The notes below the pieces were generated by a model. The model was not told where the DNA came from, did not search any database, and was given only the letters and a program-made list of their open reading frames with translations. This document shows positions 31,642-33,662 of a stretch of DNA of 33,662 nucleotides, in pieces; position 1 is the first letter of the stretch; each line of letters begins with the position of its first letter. The translations under genes were made by a program, and so were the position numbers. This DNA is from CAZMGD01 sp964565705 (GTDB taxonomy: Bacteria > Actinomycetota > Acidimicrobiia > Acidimicrobiales > Ilumatobacteraceae): contig CAZMGD010000038.1 in assembly GCA_964565705.1 (NCBI GenBank), positions 1 through 33,662 of the forward strand, written 5' to 3'.

Positions 31642-33662
31642 TCACTTGGCCCGCCTGCGCTCGACGATGCGCAACACGAACTTGCCGAGCTCGGCCAGCA
31701 CGAGGTAGCCGATCACGGCGACGAGGCACACCCGCCACTGCTGCCCGTCGAGCGGGACGGTGTCGAGGAGGGTGTTCAGGCCGCCGATGGTCGTGGCGAG
31801 GAACGTCAGGGCGAGCGCGGCGAGCACGAGGAGGTTGAAGCGTCGGTTGGCGAACGTGTCGAGCGTGAAGATGCTCCGGAACGGATCTCGCCATTCGAGG
31901 GCGGCGATGATGTGGAGCAACGAGATCGTCGTCAGCCCCATCGTCGTGGCGATGGCCAGCCCGTGGCGATCCTCTGCCCAGGCGACGACTCCGAGCGTGC
32001 CGATGGCGATGAGGAGCCCGGCGAAGCCCAGTCGCACCCCGAGCGCCGGCGCGATCACCGGCTCGTCAGGCGATCGCGGGCGGCGGCGCATGAGCCCGGC
32101 CGTCGGCGCGTCGAACCCGAGGCCGAACGCGAGCAGCACGTCGATCGCGAAGTTGATCCACAGGATCTGGAAGGGCAGGAGCGGGGTGCCGTTGGCGATC
32201 GTGAAGATCCCGGCACCGACGAACAGCAGGATGAAGCCGGCCAGCATGATCATCTGGACCCGGACGTACTTCATCAGGTTGTCGTAGAGACCGCGTCCGC
32301 CTTCGACGGCGGCGACGATGGTGGCGAAGTTGTCGTCGGTGAGGATCATCTCGGCGGCGTCCTTGGTGACCTCGGTGCCGGTGATCCCCATCGCCACACC
32401 GATGTCGGCCCTCGTCAGCGCCGGCGCATCGTTGACGCCGTCGCCGGTCATGGCCACGATGTTGCCCTGCTGCTTGAGGATGCTGACCAGGCGCACCTTG
32501 TCCTCGGGCGCCACACGGGCCACGACACCGATCCCGTCGACCTCGGTGAGGAGCTGCTCGTCGGGCATCGCGGCGAACTCGGCACCGGTCATCGCTCGCC
32601 CCTCGATGCCCAGCTGGTCGGCGATGGCCGCCGCGGTCGTGGCGTGATCACCGGTGATCATGCGGACGCGGATGCCGGCGTCCTTGCAGAGGGCGATCGC
32701 GTCCTTGGCCTCCTTGCGCGGCGGGTCGACGATGCCGACGAGCGCCAGCAACTGGAGATCGGTGACGAGCGCCAGGAGGTCGCTCGCCGGATCGAAGCTC
32801 GCGGCGTCGAAGTCGCGCCTCGCGACCGCGAGCACCCGCATGCCGTTTGCCGCCAGTCGGTCGTTCTCGGCCAGCACCTGATCTGTCGCTCCGTCCGTCG
32901 ATGCCGATGAGCCCTCGGCGTCGAGATAGCTGGACGAGCGTGCCAACAAGACGTCGGGCGCTCCCTTGACGAAGCAGCGCACGATCCTGCGGCCGCCCTC
33001 GTCCATCTCGTGGAACGTCGCCATCAGCTTGTACTCGGCGTCGAAGGGCACCTCGGCGACGCGCGGGTACGCCTTGCGGGTGTCCTCGACGTCGATGCCG
33101 CCCTTGGCCGCGAGCACCACGAGCGCGCCCTCGGTCGGGTCGCCGATGCACGCGCCGTCGCGGATCACCGCGTCGTTGGCCAGCGCCATCGGCAGCATGT
33201 ACGGCTCGAGCGGGATGTCGCTCGTGCCCGCGACGCGCAGGACGCGTCCGACGGTCGAGTAGCCCTCCCCGTCGACGCTGAAGCGCCGGCCGACGATCAC
33301 GAGCTCGCGTGCCGTCATCTGGTTCAGCGTGAGCGTGCCCGTCTTGTCGGAGCAGATCGCCGACGTGGAGCCGAGCGTCTCCACCGACTTCAGGCGCTTG
33401 ACGATGGCGCCCTTGTTCGCCAGGTCCTGGGTGCCCACCGACAGGAGCATCGTGACGACGGCGGGCAGGCCCGTCGGGATGGCCGCGATGGCGAGCGTGA
33501 TCCCGGTCAGGAACAGGGTGTCGAAGTCGTCCCCGCGGGCGAGGCCGAGGATGACGATCAGCGCCAGGGCTGCCGCCGCCATGATCGTGATGAGCACGGT
33601 CAGCTGATCGAGCTGCTTGGTCAGCGGCGACTTCTCCTGCTCGACGCCGCTGAGCATCCCGG
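31642..33662 (-). CDS. P2-type cation ATPase, 5' end outside window
   Basis: About 673 C-terminal residues are visible and the frame is open to the window end. DKTGT phosphorylation site, FVKGAPD, RMITGDH and MTGDGVNDAPAL are intact, followed by a six-helix C-terminal region. The layout is that of P2A calcium-type pumps (PPRKEAKDAI, MRRRPRSPDEPV), but TM4 reads AIPTGLPAVVT, with Thr where calcium pumps have the ligand Glu of PEGLP. TM5 (MKYVRVQMIMLAGFILLF) is hydrophobic where SERCA has Asn and Glu ligands. TM6 keeps Asn and Asp (WINFAIDV). Ion specificity therefore cannot be Ca2+ by simple analogy. It is the first visible gene of the ATPase-PPK2-kinase-PAP2 operon. Confidence 0.9.
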   Translation of the reverse strand, partial: GMLSGVEQEKSPLTKQLDQLTVLITIMAAAALALIVILGLARGDDFDTLFLTGITLAIAAIPTGLPAVVTMLLSVGTQDLANKGAIVKRLKSVETLGSTSAICSDKTGTLTLNQMTARELVIVGRRFSVDGEGYSTVGRVLRVAGTSDIPLEPYMLPMALANDAVIRDGACIGDPTEGALVVLAAKGGIDVEDTRKAYPRVAEVPFDAEYKLMATFHEMDEGGRRIVRCFVKGAPDVLLARSSSYLDAEGSSASTDGATDQVLAENDRLAANGMRVLAVARRDFDAASFDPASDLLALVTDLQLLALVGIVDPPRKEAKDAIALCKDAGIRVRMITGDHATTAAAIADQLGIEGRAMTGAEFAAMPDEQLLTEVDGIGVVARVAPEDKVRLVSILKQQGNIVAMTGDGVNDAPALTRADIGVAMGITGTEVTKDAAEMILTDDNFATIVAAVEGGRGLYDNLMKYVRVQMIMLAGFILLFVGAGIFTIANGTPLLPFQILWINFAIDVLLAFGLGFDAPTAGLMRRRPRSPDEPVIAPALGVRLGFAGLLIAIGTLGVVAWAEDRHGLAIATTMGLTTISLLHIIAALEWRDPFRSIFTLDTFANRRFNLLVLAALALTFLATTIGGLNTLLDTVPLDGQQWRVCLVAVIGYLVLAELGKFVLRIVERRRAK

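Overview
The window is a high-GC segment with short spacers, many GTG starts, and ATGA/GTGA stop-start overlaps. Its families (DUF2252, DUF6325, SHOCT, tandem universal stress proteins, CYTH-CHAD, actinobacterial-type PPK2) point to an actinobacterium, possibly of the Acidimicrobiia type. That placement is inferred from gene content, not from a marker gene. A run of exactly 100 N (21090-21189) marks a scaffold join, so this is probably a draft or metagenome-derived assembly. I see no rRNA, intact tRNA, CRISPR array, integrase or transposase.

Left flank (1-3.6 kb): the start of a GNAT acetyltransferase cut by the window edge, two small lipoproteins and a small membrane protein. A decayed zone follows (2.4-3.6 kb). 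It holds a small membrane ORF with an in-frame stop, the 3' part of a tRNA-Thr(TGT) gene, an internally deleted aldehyde dehydrogenase remnant, and a cysteine-hydrolase (isochorismatase-like) fragment. It looks like a recombination scar at the edge of a stress-gene island.

Island part A (3.6-9.9 kb, minus strand): hslR-like S4 protein, winged-helix regulator, TetR regulator, tandem USP, DisA_N/DAC-type diadenylate cyclase-like protein, second tandem USP, and a NuoF-like flavoprotein fused to a C-terminal hemerythrin domain. From TetR onward the genes overlap or almost touch, so they probably form one transcript. Two palindromes sharing an ACGCGT core sit just upstream of TetR. The operon would combine nucleotide signalling, ATP-sensing folds and a possible NADH-to-diiron redox protein. 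This is the most unusual system in the window.

Part B (10-19.5 kb): DUF2252 kinase-fold protein, a ferredoxin-fold (Dabb/NIPSNAP-like) protein, a 48-residue C2H2 zinc-finger miniprotein, a P-type ATPase with Na,K-ATPase-like ion-site residues, a CBS-pair protein, two more tandem USPs, and an ABC-2 exporter. A DosR-like palindrome lies between a USP gene and the divergent ABC operon.

Part C (19.5-33.7 kb): CYTH-CHAD protein and a class I-like PPK2 (polyphosphate module, separated by the gap); a membrane protein; DUF6325, SHOCT, a large MalT-like LuxR regulator, an MFS exporter and an alpha/beta hydrolase on the plus strand. On the minus strand is an operon of a second P-type ATPase (cut by the window end), a class III-like PPK2, a membrane-anchored protein kinase-like protein and a PAP2 phosphatase. 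Taken together the region resembles a hypoxia/energy-stress island: ATP- and nucleotide-sensing proteins, polyphosphate-driven nucleotide phosphorylation, ion pumps and an unusual redox fusion. This joint role is inferred from gene families and context.
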